Part shown: one piece after another, positions 9,376 to 17,800 of the stretch
Layout of the letters: the number at the start of each line of letters is the position of its first letter
Numbering within the stretch: position 1 is the stretch's first letter
IMG/VR virus record: IMGVR_UViG_3300042862_000198
Location: 58,177-122,176 of that record
Strand: one strand, 5' to 3'
Origin: a virus
Length of the DNA stretch: 64,000 nt
Made by a program: the position numbers and the translations under genes
Notes under the pieces: generated by a model
Database searches by the model: none
Told to the model about the DNA's origin: nothing
What the model saw: only the letters and a program-made list of their open reading frames with translations

Positions 9376-12300
9376 ATGAGCTGTAATAACACTAATAGTA
9401 CTTGTACTAATTGTAATCATAACTATAGTAGTTGTAATAACAAATGTGCAAAATGTGGATGTAGAGATAGTTTTTTAACTAGTCCTCCTTCATGCCCTAC
9501 TCCTCAAGGTTGTCCAGATCCAATCCCTTGTCAAGAAGTATTAAGTTCAGATTGTGTTATATACACTGGAGTTCCAATTATGTGTGATGATGTGGTAATT
9601 ATACCATCTGATTCAACTATGACTGAAGCACTTATGGCTCTTGTAGATTTTATGTGTGGATGTTGTGGAACACCACAACCTGCTGTTAGTTATAATTGTC
9701 TTACTGGTGTTTGTTTTGATCCGGGAGATGGTACGGGAATTTATCCAACATTAGCTGCTTGTCAAACTGTATGTACTGAACCAACTCAACCATCTTGGAA
9801 TTGTGTAAATGGTACTTGTATAGATCCAGGAAATGGTTCAGGACAATATTTATCTTTAAGTGCTTGTCAAACTAATTGTATACCAACACCAGTTACTTAT
9901 AATTGTGTGAGTGGTAACTGTGTAAATCCAGGTGATGGTTCAGGTATGTATGGTACTCTTGCTCAATGTCAACAATTTTGTGAAGATGTATATGAATCTT
10001 ATGATTGTCTTAATGGAGTTTGTAGTGATCCAGGAGATGGATCAGGAGTATACCCAACACTACTAGCTTGTGATACTGCTTGTACTTTTCCACCACCTAA
10101 CATTTCTTATAATTGTCTTAATGGTAATTGTACTGATCCGGGTGATGGTTCAGGTGTTTATCCTACATTACTTGATTGTACAAATGTTTGTGCTGATCCA
10201 CCTCAAGTTTCTTATAATTGTTTCTTAGGTCAATGTACAGATCCAGGAAATGGTTCTGGAGTATATCCTACATTATTAGCTTGTCAAACAGCTTGTGTAC
10301 CAATTGCTCCTGTTAGTTATAATTGTGTAAGTGGAAATTGTGTTGATCCTGGTAATGGTTTAGGACTTTATCCTACATTAAATGCATGTGAAGTTGTATG
10401 TAATCCTACTCCACCAATAACACCTTGTAATACAGAATGTGAATTAGCTATAATGGCACCACTTCCAGGAACTACATTAGTGTATAGTGGTTATACTATT
10501 ACTAGTACTAGTAGTTATACTCCTCTTTACTCTTTTAATCCTGCTAATACATTATCTTGTAATTTACAAAATATTTTTAGTGGTGCAGTATGGTTTGATT
10601 GGGGTTTTGGACCACTTTTTCCTGGTGGGCCATTTGTTGATATACCTTTTACTTATACATTAAATTTTAGTTCACCAATTAATAATGTATATATATTTTT
10701 GCTTGGATATAGTGCTGTAGGTGCGCCAAATCCAAATACTCCTGGTGCTGAATCATTTGTATTTACAACAAATGCAGGATTTGTTGATATAACTTGTGCT
10801 GATTATTGTTGCGCTACTATTACTGGTGGAAATACTGTTACAGCAATGAATGGTCCAGGTATTAATTGTCTTCCTGATACATTTTGTATTCCTGGGACCT
10901 GTAATGGTAGTGGTGCTTTTATAATTTCAAGTTCTCTTCCATATACATCTTTAACTATAACAGGATCAGGTGGACAGGCTGGAGTTAATATAGGTTTATG
11001 TGAAGCTCAATTTGGTACATCAAGTACAAGTACAATATATACTACTTTTGATGCTCTTCCTATACCTGCTGTTAGTTATGATTGTGTAGATTGTGAATGT
11101 GTTTCTGTAGCAGGTCCTAGTGGACAATTTCAAACATTAAGAGCTTGTCAAGCTAATGGATGTGAAGCTAATAAATTTGTTACAACATGGGAAACTACTA
11201 CAGCAAGTGAAAGTATTACTTTACCTTATTATTTAGGAGGTAATTACGCAGGTACTATAGATTGGGGAGATGGTAATACAAGTGTTAATAGTTTTGCTAC
11301 TTCTACACATATTTATGCTACTCCAGGAATATACACTGTAACCATATGTGGAAGAATTGCTGGTTGGAATTTTTCAACAACTTCTACTAGTGTTTTAAAA
11401 ATTAAATCAGTAGTAACATGGGGACAATTAACTTTAGGAGCTGATACAGGAGGTTATTTTAATGGTTGTACTAACTTAGATTTAAGTTCAGTTACAGATA
11501 CTTTAGATTTATTTGGTACAGGCATTACTAATTTTCAAAATATGTTTCTTGGTTGTACATCTATTACAACAATTAACAATATAAATTTTTGGGACACTTC
11601 AGCAATTACAAGTATGGGTAGTATGTTTAGTGGTTGTTCATCATTTAATCAACCATTAAGTTTTGATACTTCATTTGTTACTTATATGGTTTTTATGTTC
11701 CGAGATTGCATAGTATTTAATAGTGCATTAACATTTAATACTTTTGCAGTTACTGGTATGAGTGCTATGTTTTATAATTGTTCATTATTTGATCAACCAT
11801 TAAATTTTAACACTTCAGTTGTTACTGATATGGATCAAATGTTTTTTAATTGTATTAATTTTAATTCACCATTAACATTTACAAGTACTTCATTAGTTAC
11901 TGGTATGGGTGCTATGTTTTCTGGTTGCACAGCATTTAATCAAGCATTAAATTTTGATACATCAGCAGTTCAAAATATGAGTGGTATGTTTTCTGGTTGC
12001 ACAGTATTTAATCAACCATTGAATTTTAATACAGGAGCAGTAAATAATATGAATAGTATGTTTTTTAATGCTACATCATTTAATCGACCATTAACTTGGA
12101 ATACAGGATTAGTTGCTACTATGGCTAGTATGTTTATGAATGCTACTGCATTTCAACAAAACATAGGTTCTTGGGATATATCAAGTGTTACTAATTTTAC
12201 AAACTTTATGACAGGTAAAACACCTGCAACATGGCCTACAACATATTTTGATAATCTGTTGTGTGGATGGAGTCCACAAACAGTTGTACCTAGTCTTACA

Positions 12301-12408
12301 ATAAATTTTGGAACAGCTAGTTATACAACTTTAACAGGAGGACCATGCAGAACTGTTTTACAAGCTGCACCAAAACTTTGGACTATAAATAGTGGACCAG
12401 GAGTTTAA
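9376..12408 (+). CDS. Adhesin-like fibre protein: Cys repeats, PKD, DUF285
   Basis: A 1010-residue modular surface protein. It starts with a Cys-rich head (CNHNYSSCNNKCAKCGC). The segment at about 57-94 (start SSDCVIYTG) resembles the N terminus of the preceding fibre protein. Residues about 104-343 hold seven tandem units of the form YNC-x4-C-x-DPG-[DN]-GSG-x-YPTL-x-x-C-x3-C. A beta-rich domain follows, then a diverged eighth Cys unit near residue 565 (SYDCVDCEC). A PKD-like domain (TIDWGDGN, then TPGIYTVT) occupies about 600-675, and DUF285 repeats about 690-945. The PKD/DUF285 part is a paralogue of that in the trypsin-like protein upstream. The gene starts 12 bases after the fibre gene. 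It is probably a receptor-binding or carbohydrate-contacting fibre. There is no signal peptide and no protease domain. Confidence 0.75.
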   Translation: MSCNNTNSTCTNCNHNYSSCNNKCAKCGCRDSFLTSPPSCPTPQGCPDPIPCQEVLSSDCVIYTGVPIMCDDVVIIPSDSTMTEALMALVDFMCGCCGTPQPAVSYNCLTGVCFDPGDGTGIYPTLAACQTVCTEPTQPSWNCVNGTCIDPGNGSGQYLSLSACQTNCIPTPVTYNCVSGNCVNPGDGSGMYGTLAQCQQFCEDVYESYDCLNGVCSDPGDGSGVYPTLLACDTACTFPPPNISYNCLNGNCTDPGDGSGVYPTLLDCTNVCADPPQVSYNCFLGQCTDPGNGSGVYPTLLACQTACVPIAPVSYNCVSGNCVDPGNGLGLYPTLNACEVVCNPTPPITPCNTECELAIMAPLPGTTLVYSGYTITSTSSYTPLYSFNPANTLSCNLQNIFSGAVWFDWGFGPLFPGGPFVDIPFTYTLNFSSPINNVYIFLLGYSAVGAPNPNTPGAESFVFTTNAGFVDITCADYCCATITGGNTVTAMNGPGINCLPDTFCIPGTCNGSGAFIISSSLPYTSLTITGSGGQAGVNIGLCEAQFGTSSTSTIYTTFDALPIPAVSYDCVDCECVSVAGPSGQFQTLRACQANGCEANKFVTTWETTTASESITLPYYLGGNYAGTIDWGDGNTSVNSFATSTHIYATPGIYTVTICGRIAGWNFSTTSTSVLKIKSVVTWGQLTLGADTGGYFNGCTNLDLSSVTDTLDLFGTGITNFQNMFLGCTSITTINNINFWDTSAITSMGSMFSGCSSFNQPLSFDTSFVTYMVFMFRDCIVFNSALTFNTFAVTGMSAMFYNCSLFDQPLNFNTSVVTDMDQMFFNCINFNSPLTFTSTSLVTGMGAMFSGCTAFNQALNFDTSAVQNMSGMFSGCTVFNQPLNFNTGAVNNMNSMFFNATSFNRPLTWNTGLVATMASMFMNATAFQQNIGSWDISSVTNFTNFMTGKTPATWPTTYFDNLLCGWSPQTVVPSLTINFGTASYTTLTGGPCRTVLQAAPKLWTINSGPGV
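9685..10404 (+). repeat. Seven tandem cysteine-framed repeats of about 34 residues
   Basis: Each unit has four cysteines (C-x4-C, then C-x3-C after about 17 residues) around a DPG[DN]G[ST]G turn and a YPTL or similar strand. Units 4-6 are the most alike. A diverged eighth copy lies near 11065-11165, beyond an unrelated domain. Confidence 0.85.
11448..12210 (+). repeat. DUF285-type 25-residue repeats, second copy of the module
   Basis: About nine to ten tandem units with the MF-x-x-C core and the FNQPL/FDQPL motif. They end with the same NIG-x-W-[ND]-I-[TS]-S-V-T-N-F tail as the first copy in the upstream gene. Confidence 0.8.
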
Positions 12409-12487
12409 TATATATTTTAATTAAAATATATTAATTTATATTATAAAGAAGTTACAGTTTGTTGGTTACTGTGGCAACAAGACAATA

Positions 12488-12518
12488 CCCTCGCACTTGT
12501 GAGGGTTTTGTTTTTTAT
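12488..12518 (+). terminator. Rho-independent terminator after the fibre genes
   Basis: A hairpin with arms CCCTCGCA and TGTGAGGG (one G-T pair) and a CTT-type loop is followed by TTTTGTTTTTT. It closes the fibre unit 80 bases after its last stop, just before the tail-ring promoter-like site. Confidence 0.85.
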
Positions 12519-12531
12519 ACTATCTTTACAT

Positions 12532-12562
12532 TTGTTAATCTCAGTAATTTTTAGTATATTAA
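12532..12562 (+). promoter_or_regulatory. Promoter-like site upstream of the tail-assembly genes
   Basis: TTGTTA at 12532-12537 and TATATT at 12555-12560 are 17 bases apart. The site lies between a terminator and the start at 12573. The arrangement is the same as at 6801. Confidence 0.5.
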
Positions 12563-12572
12563 TATATAAAGT

Positions 12573-13154
12573 ATGAAAGAATTTAAAAAACCAGATGTTA
12601 AGGCTCCAAGGTTTAGGCCGGAAACAAAGAATATTTTAACTAAAGAATTTTTTATTTTATTTAAAAAGAAATATCCAAAATATAAAACAATTGATAATAT
12701 AGAGTTAAGAAAAATTATAAAAAAATTTAATCAAGTTGTATATCAAACAGTAATTGATAATAGAGATGGTGTACAACTTCCAGAACAAATTGGATGGCTT
12801 TTTATTGGAACATGTCAACAAAGTAAAAAAGAAAATATTGACTATGCAAAATCATTAAAGTATGGATTGAGAGTAAGCAATAAAAATTGGGATTCAGATG
12901 GTAAGTTAGCAAAAATATTTTTTTCTAATCATGCACCAAAACATAAAATTAAGAATAGAGAATTTTGGAGTTTTGTAGCATGTAGAGAATTTAAAAGATC
13001 AGTTGCAAAATCTTATCCTGAAAATTGGCAAATGTATGTAGAAGCTAATCCTCAAACTAAATTACAATATACTTATGGAAGAACTCTATATAAAAATGTA
13101 ATATTAAAAAATACAGAAAAAGAACTTCAAAAATATAATGACTTTGAATTATGA
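12573..13154 (+). CDS. IHF/HU-like small protein of the crAss tail module
   Basis: A basic 193-residue protein. Residues about 28-75 (FFILFKKKYPKYKT, then KIIKKFNQVVYQTVI and LPEQIGWLFIG) have the helix-helix-strand pattern of HU/IHF-fold proteins, including the LP-x-x-[IL]-G turn before a strand. The C-terminal half is Lys/Tyr/Trp-rich. From memory, crAss-like phages carry an IHF-like gene at this point, beside the P22 gp4-like ring gene, and that context is the main support. It begins 12 bases after a promoter-like box and overlaps the next gene by four bases (ATGA), so the pair is translationally coupled. It may bind DNA or serve as a structural ring component. The fold is assigned by pattern only. 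Confidence 0.6.
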   Translation: MKEFKKPDVKAPRFRPETKNILTKEFFILFKKKYPKYKTIDNIELRKIIKKFNQVVYQTVIDNRDGVQLPEQIGWLFIGTCQQSKKENIDYAKSLKYGLRVSNKNWDSDGKLAKIFFSNHAPKHKIKNREFWSFVACREFKRSVAKSYPENWQMYVEANPQTKLQYTYGRTLYKNVILKNTEKELQKYNDFEL

Positions 13155-13813
13155 CAACAATTGGTGAAACTATATCAAGAGTAAGAAATACATTAAAAGC
13201 TGTAAAAGAAGATGCTTTTTTAACAGATAGAATAATTTATTCTTCATTATTAAAATATGCACAAACATTAATTAAAAGAGAAGACAATCAATTTAGACTA
13301 ATGAAGATTAGTTCTTTATTTAGAGTTCTTCCTTATATAGAATTAATAGATGTAGATAAAGTAGAAGCTGGTTGTCTTGGAGTATATTCAGGTTGTTATT
13401 TCAAAAGGTCAAAAGAAAAGATTCCGGGAATATTAAATGGAATGGCAGGACCTATTATACGTACTACATCTTCAATAGATGGTACTATAGAAATGTTTAG
13501 AACAGATCCAGGTACCTGGGTTTCTATGACTAAAACTACAACTTGGAAATATAATAGAAATTTTTATTTTTGGTATTTAGATGGTTACATATATTGTCCT
13601 AATGTAGATTGGGAAGCAATAAGAATGGAAGCTATCTTTGAAGGTACCCTTGAAACATGTGATACTAAAGAATGTGAAACAAGACAAAATGAACCTTTCT
13701 CATTACCAGAATATTTATTTTCTGAAGTAGAACAATTTGTAATAAAAGAATTAACTATAACTATGTCAATTCCAACAGATGGACCTGATGATAGTCAAAA
13801 TACACTTAGATAA
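13151..13813 (+). CDS. Tail-ring/adaptor protein (P22 gp4-like)
   Basis: A 220-residue protein with a helical N terminus (TIGETISRVRNTLKAVKED, then SSLLKYAQTLIKRED) and a beta-rich core (GPIIRTTSSIDG, then WYLDGYIYCPN). The helical-N, sandwich-core layout matches the tail stabilisation or adaptor proteins (P22 gp4 and T7 gp11 types) that attach below the portal in podoviruses. In crAss-like genomes this gene follows the IHF-like gene, as here. It overlaps the upstream gene by four bases and the downstream gene by one (TAATG), so the ring genes are made in step. Role: head-to-tail connection. The family is inferred from order and architecture. Confidence 0.65.
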   Translation: MTTIGETISRVRNTLKAVKEDAFLTDRIIYSSLLKYAQTLIKREDNQFRLMKISSLFRVLPYIELIDVDKVEAGCLGVYSGCYFKRSKEKIPGILNGMAGPIIRTTSSIDGTIEMFRTDPGTWVSMTKTTTWKYNRNFYFWYLDGYIYCPNVDWEAIRMEAIFEGTLETCDTKECETRQNEPFSLPEYLFSEVEQFVIKELTITMSIPTDGPDDSQNTLR

Positions 13814-14868
13814 TGGACTTTAATTATACTTTAAGATACAGAACTTTTGATTCAGTCTTAGAAGATGTATCAATAGACTTTAATACTTTTGCTTTAGAAA
13901 ATATGATAGAGCCTCAACAGCTTATCAAGTTAGCTAAAAAATTAAACTATGATTTAGGTTTGAGAATAAATCAAACTAAAGAAGTTGTATTAGAGGTATG
14001 CCATGGTAAAGTAAAGTTACCAGATGACTTTTATGTATTTAATTATGCATTACTTTGTGGTTCTTATACTGAAAGTGTAGGATACAATGGAATGGTTGGT
14101 GGAACTAACATACAAGAGGTTCCATATGTTGAAACTCCAGCTAATGTTAATGTATGTGCACCTATCACAATTAATTGTTCTACATGTAATTCTAATCCAT
14201 GTAATCATACTGCAGCTTGTCCTACTAATACATGTGCTTCAGAATGCCCCACACCAACTATTCCTACGTCTTTTGATGCACTTAATCCTTCTGGAGATAC
14301 TTGTATAAGGCCAAGAGTTTTTATGAACTGTAAGGGAGAAAAATCTGAACTTATTCAAATAGTAAATACTGGGCAAACAAGAACCTATAGTACACTACTT
14401 CCATTAAGAATGAAAACTAGTCAAGAAATTTCTTGTGACTGTCCAAACTTATATGTAAATACTTTAGATGAAGGTTGGATAAAAGGTGGTTTTTTATTCA
14501 CTACACTAGATACCTGTAAAGTTTATTTAAATTATCAAGGAGCTATGGAAGATGATAATGGAAACTTATTAGTTCCAGATCATGATCTTATAAATGAATA
14601 TTATGAGTATGCTTTTAAATCAAGAATTCTTGAGAACTTATTAATGAATGGTGAAGATGTTTCACAAAGAATGCAGTTAATAGAAGGTAGATTAAAAGCT
14701 GCTAGAAATCAAGCACTTAGTTTAGTTAATACTCCAAACTTTAGTGAACTTGAAGAAATCTGGTGGACAAATAGAAGAGCTATGCATAGTAAATATTATG
14801 ATATGTTTACAAGTCATAGACCAAATAATGAACATCCAAGAAGTTTTAGAAACACAAGAGTTATATAA
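13813..14868 (+). CDS. Second tail-ring/tube protein with Cys-rich insertion
   Basis: A 351-residue protein. The N terminus is acidic and helical (SVLEDVSIDFNTF, then QLIKLAKKLNYDLGLRI), followed by a strand pair typical of ring proteins (VKLPDDFYVFNYAL). Residues about 115-145 form an insertion with many cysteines (CSTCNSNPCNH and similar). The C terminus is a long helix (NEYYEYAFKSRILENLLMNG and following) ending in a basic tail. It is coupled to the preceding ring gene by TAATG and precedes the 1847-residue tail gene by two bases. It is probably a ring or tube subunit of the short tail. The Cys-rich insertion resembles the chemistry of the fibre proteins and may be a docking loop (inference). 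Confidence 0.6.
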   Translation: MDFNYTLRYRTFDSVLEDVSIDFNTFALENMIEPQQLIKLAKKLNYDLGLRINQTKEVVLEVCHGKVKLPDDFYVFNYALLCGSYTESVGYNGMVGGTNIQEVPYVETPANVNVCAPITINCSTCNSNPCNHTAACPTNTCASECPTPTIPTSFDALNPSGDTCIRPRVFMNCKGEKSELIQIVNTGQTRTYSTLLPLRMKTSQEISCDCPNLYVNTLDEGWIKGGFLFTTLDTCKVYLNYQGAMEDDNGNLLVPDHDLINEYYEYAFKSRILENLLMNGEDVSQRMQLIEGRLKAARNQALSLVNTPNFSELEEIWWTNRRAMHSKYYDMFTSHRPNNEHPRSFRNTRVI

Positions 14869-14870
14869 AA

Positions 14871-17800
14871 ATGGCAGAGTCAGAAAATTCAGGACAAAGT
14901 ATAACACACACGTTTACTAAAGGATTAAATAAAGATTCAGATCCTACATATGTAAATGAGGGTATGTGGACACATGCCCGTAATGCTGTTAATAATACTT
15001 CTGAAGGTGACTTAGGTACATTATCAAATGAAACATCAAATTATTTATGTGCAATAACAGGTGCAACTATGCAGGCTGCTGTTACAGATATATATATAAT
15101 TGGTTGCATTCAAATATTTTCAGATAAATGGATAATTTTTACAGCTGGTCATGATAATCAGGGTAGACCAATTATGTCTGAGATAGGTTTATTACAAGAA
15201 GAAAGATGTATTTATCAACCTATTGTACAAGATGCTTGTTTAGCCTTTGATAAAAGATTTTTAATATCTGGTGTATCAAGAGAAAAAGAAGATTGTACAT
15301 GGCAAGTATATTGGGCTGATGGATTAAATCCAGATAGATATTTAAATATTGGAGATCCTCAAACTTGGATACCAACATCATATACATATTTTGGTAATTC
15401 TTCAGGTCCATTACTTGTAAACTATTATAGTAATGGTGTAAATCCACCTGAATTATGGCCAGGAGTTGAATGGGATAAATTATGTAGTGATAATGCAGGA
15501 TGTAATCAAACATCTCCGGGAGTATGGCCATTTGGTTGTCCTCCAGTAAATGCTTGTATTACTTGCACACCAGTTAATAGTTTAAACTGTGATAAAATAA
15601 GATTAGCAAGATTTATGACTACACCTTGTCTTAATGTAACTTTAGGAAGTTCTGGAGGTACATTAAGAAATGGAACATACTATGCATGTATAGCTTATAG
15701 TATAAAAGGTCAAAAAGTAACTGATTATTTTTCTGCTAGTAATACTCAACCAGTATGGTCACCTGATGATTTAGAAGGAGCCATAAGAATTTCAATAAAT
15801 GCAGATTCAGAAAATTTTGATGAATTTATTTTAGTAGTTGTACAAATTATTAATCAAGGAGCTGTTGCTAAACAAATTGGTTTTTATTCTACTAATACTA
15901 CAGTAGTTGAGTTAGATCAAATTAAAGAAGATTTGATTACTGTACCAATTGGTTTTTTACCAATACAAACTCCTATATTTGAAAAATCAGATCAGATATC
16001 AGAAGTAAATAATTATTTATTAAGAGTTGGTCCAACATCAAAACTTGATTTTAATTATCAACCACTAGCAAATTTAATTACTTCTAAGTGGGCTTCAGTT
16101 GAATATCCAGGAAATTATTATGTTAAAGGTGGTGGAAAAGGATCTTATTTAAGAGATGAAGTATATGCTTTTTTTATTAGATGGATTTATGATACTGGTG
16201 ATAAATCATCTTCATATCATATTCCTGGAAGAATTCCTAGTACTTATAATAATATTATTGAAACAGCAGTTTTATCTAATGCTAATCCAGCAAATATAAA
16301 TAGTTTAACACCTGATGATGAGTTATATGAAGTTTTTAATACAGCATCACAAACAGCAACTCCAGGTACTGTTTTAGATGATGGAGGTAGAGTAATTGCT
16401 GTTGGAAATATGGCTTATTGGGAATCTAATGAAAAATATCCTGATAAAAAACCTGATATATGGAATTCAACTTCACAGTGTTGGACTCCTCTTACAATTG
16501 ATCCTTTAACAGGTTTACCAACTACGGCATTTGATTTATGTGGAAAAAACATAAGACATCATAAATTTCCAGATAATGCTTTAAATATTAATACTTATCA
16601 TTTTTTAGCAAATCCTGCAACAGCTACTCAAAATAATGATAATCAAATTAGACTCATGGGAGTTTATTTTGAAAACATTACTTATCCAAAAGATAATGAA
16701 GGAAATGATATTCCAGGAATAGTTGGTTATGAAATACTAAGAGGTTCAAGAGAAGGTAACAAATCTATTATTGCAAAAGGTATGTTAAATAATCTTAGAA
16801 CATTTGCAATAAAAGGATCTAATGCTGCAACAGCAACAACTGGTTTATATCCTAATTATCCATTTAATACTATTACACCACCAAGTGCTTCTATTGGAGG
16901 AAATGTTGGTGCTCAAAATGATCCATATATTAGAATACCTCAAACTCCTGGTGCTCAAAAACCAAGTAGTGGTATTATAAATCAATCTGTACCAAGTGAT
17001 ATGATGACTTTTCATTCACCTGATACAATGTTTAGAACACCTTTTTTATCAGTTACTGAATTAAAACTATATGGTCAATTAAGAGGAACTTCTCAACATC
17101 AATTTCTTACTCCAAGTGATCATCCACAATTTAAATTATTAAGTGATACATCAACAATAGTTATGATTGTAGGTGGTATTATTGAAGCTATACTATCAAA
17201 TATTGGAAGAACAGAACAAACAATTGATTCTCCATTTTTAGGTGAAACTATAACAGGAGGTACTACTGTGCCATCTGTTGGTAATGCTGCTTATGCCCCT
17301 CTTGAAGCGGCATATGAACTTAGATTAGGTGATCCAACAACAGCAAATCCATTATCATTGTTGGGATATTTTAATGCAGCTGGTGGAGTAGCTGATTTTA
17401 CAACTTTAGGATTAACTAGTATAACTTCAAGAACAAATATTTTTAATACAGCTACGGCTGCTATTCCAGGTGTTATATCACAAAAAAGAAGTTATAAAAA
17501 TGATTTAGGAGATAGACAAGTACTTGGTAGAGTTGGTAGTGTTGCATTTAATGCTATTGGAAAATTTACTTATTATTTTGCTAAAGGAGCAGATACATCT
17601 AAAAAATTAATATTGTTATTTGTAAAATATAAACAATATGCATTACAAAGTGTTGCTCATGGTTTTTATGGAAATTTTGTTCCTGAACCTGCTGCAAATA
17701 TTTTTAGATATAGTATAGAAGATGCTTTTTATATTAGAGATACTATACAGGAAGTTCCAAGATATCAAAGTACTATTACTGGTCTTTCTCAATCATATAG

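Noticed and set aside
9685-10404. CRISPR-like array
   Set aside because: The periodicity is in a coding frame with diverged DNA and no constant repeat/variable spacer pattern; it is a protein repeat.
6847-12408. Diversity-generating retroelement target in the fibre genes
   Set aside because: No reverse transcriptase, template repeat or adenine-biased variable copy was seen in this window.
12420-12485. tRNA or structured RNA in the gap before the tail module
   Set aside because: Only a weak ACAGT/ACTGT pairing and AT-rich sequence are visible; there is no cloverleaf or T-loop sequence.
14087-14308. 73-residue open frame inside the second ring gene
   Set aside because: It is a shadow of the main frame over the Cys-rich insertion; its composition is Leu/Ile-rich noise and it has no spacing or coupling to neighbours.
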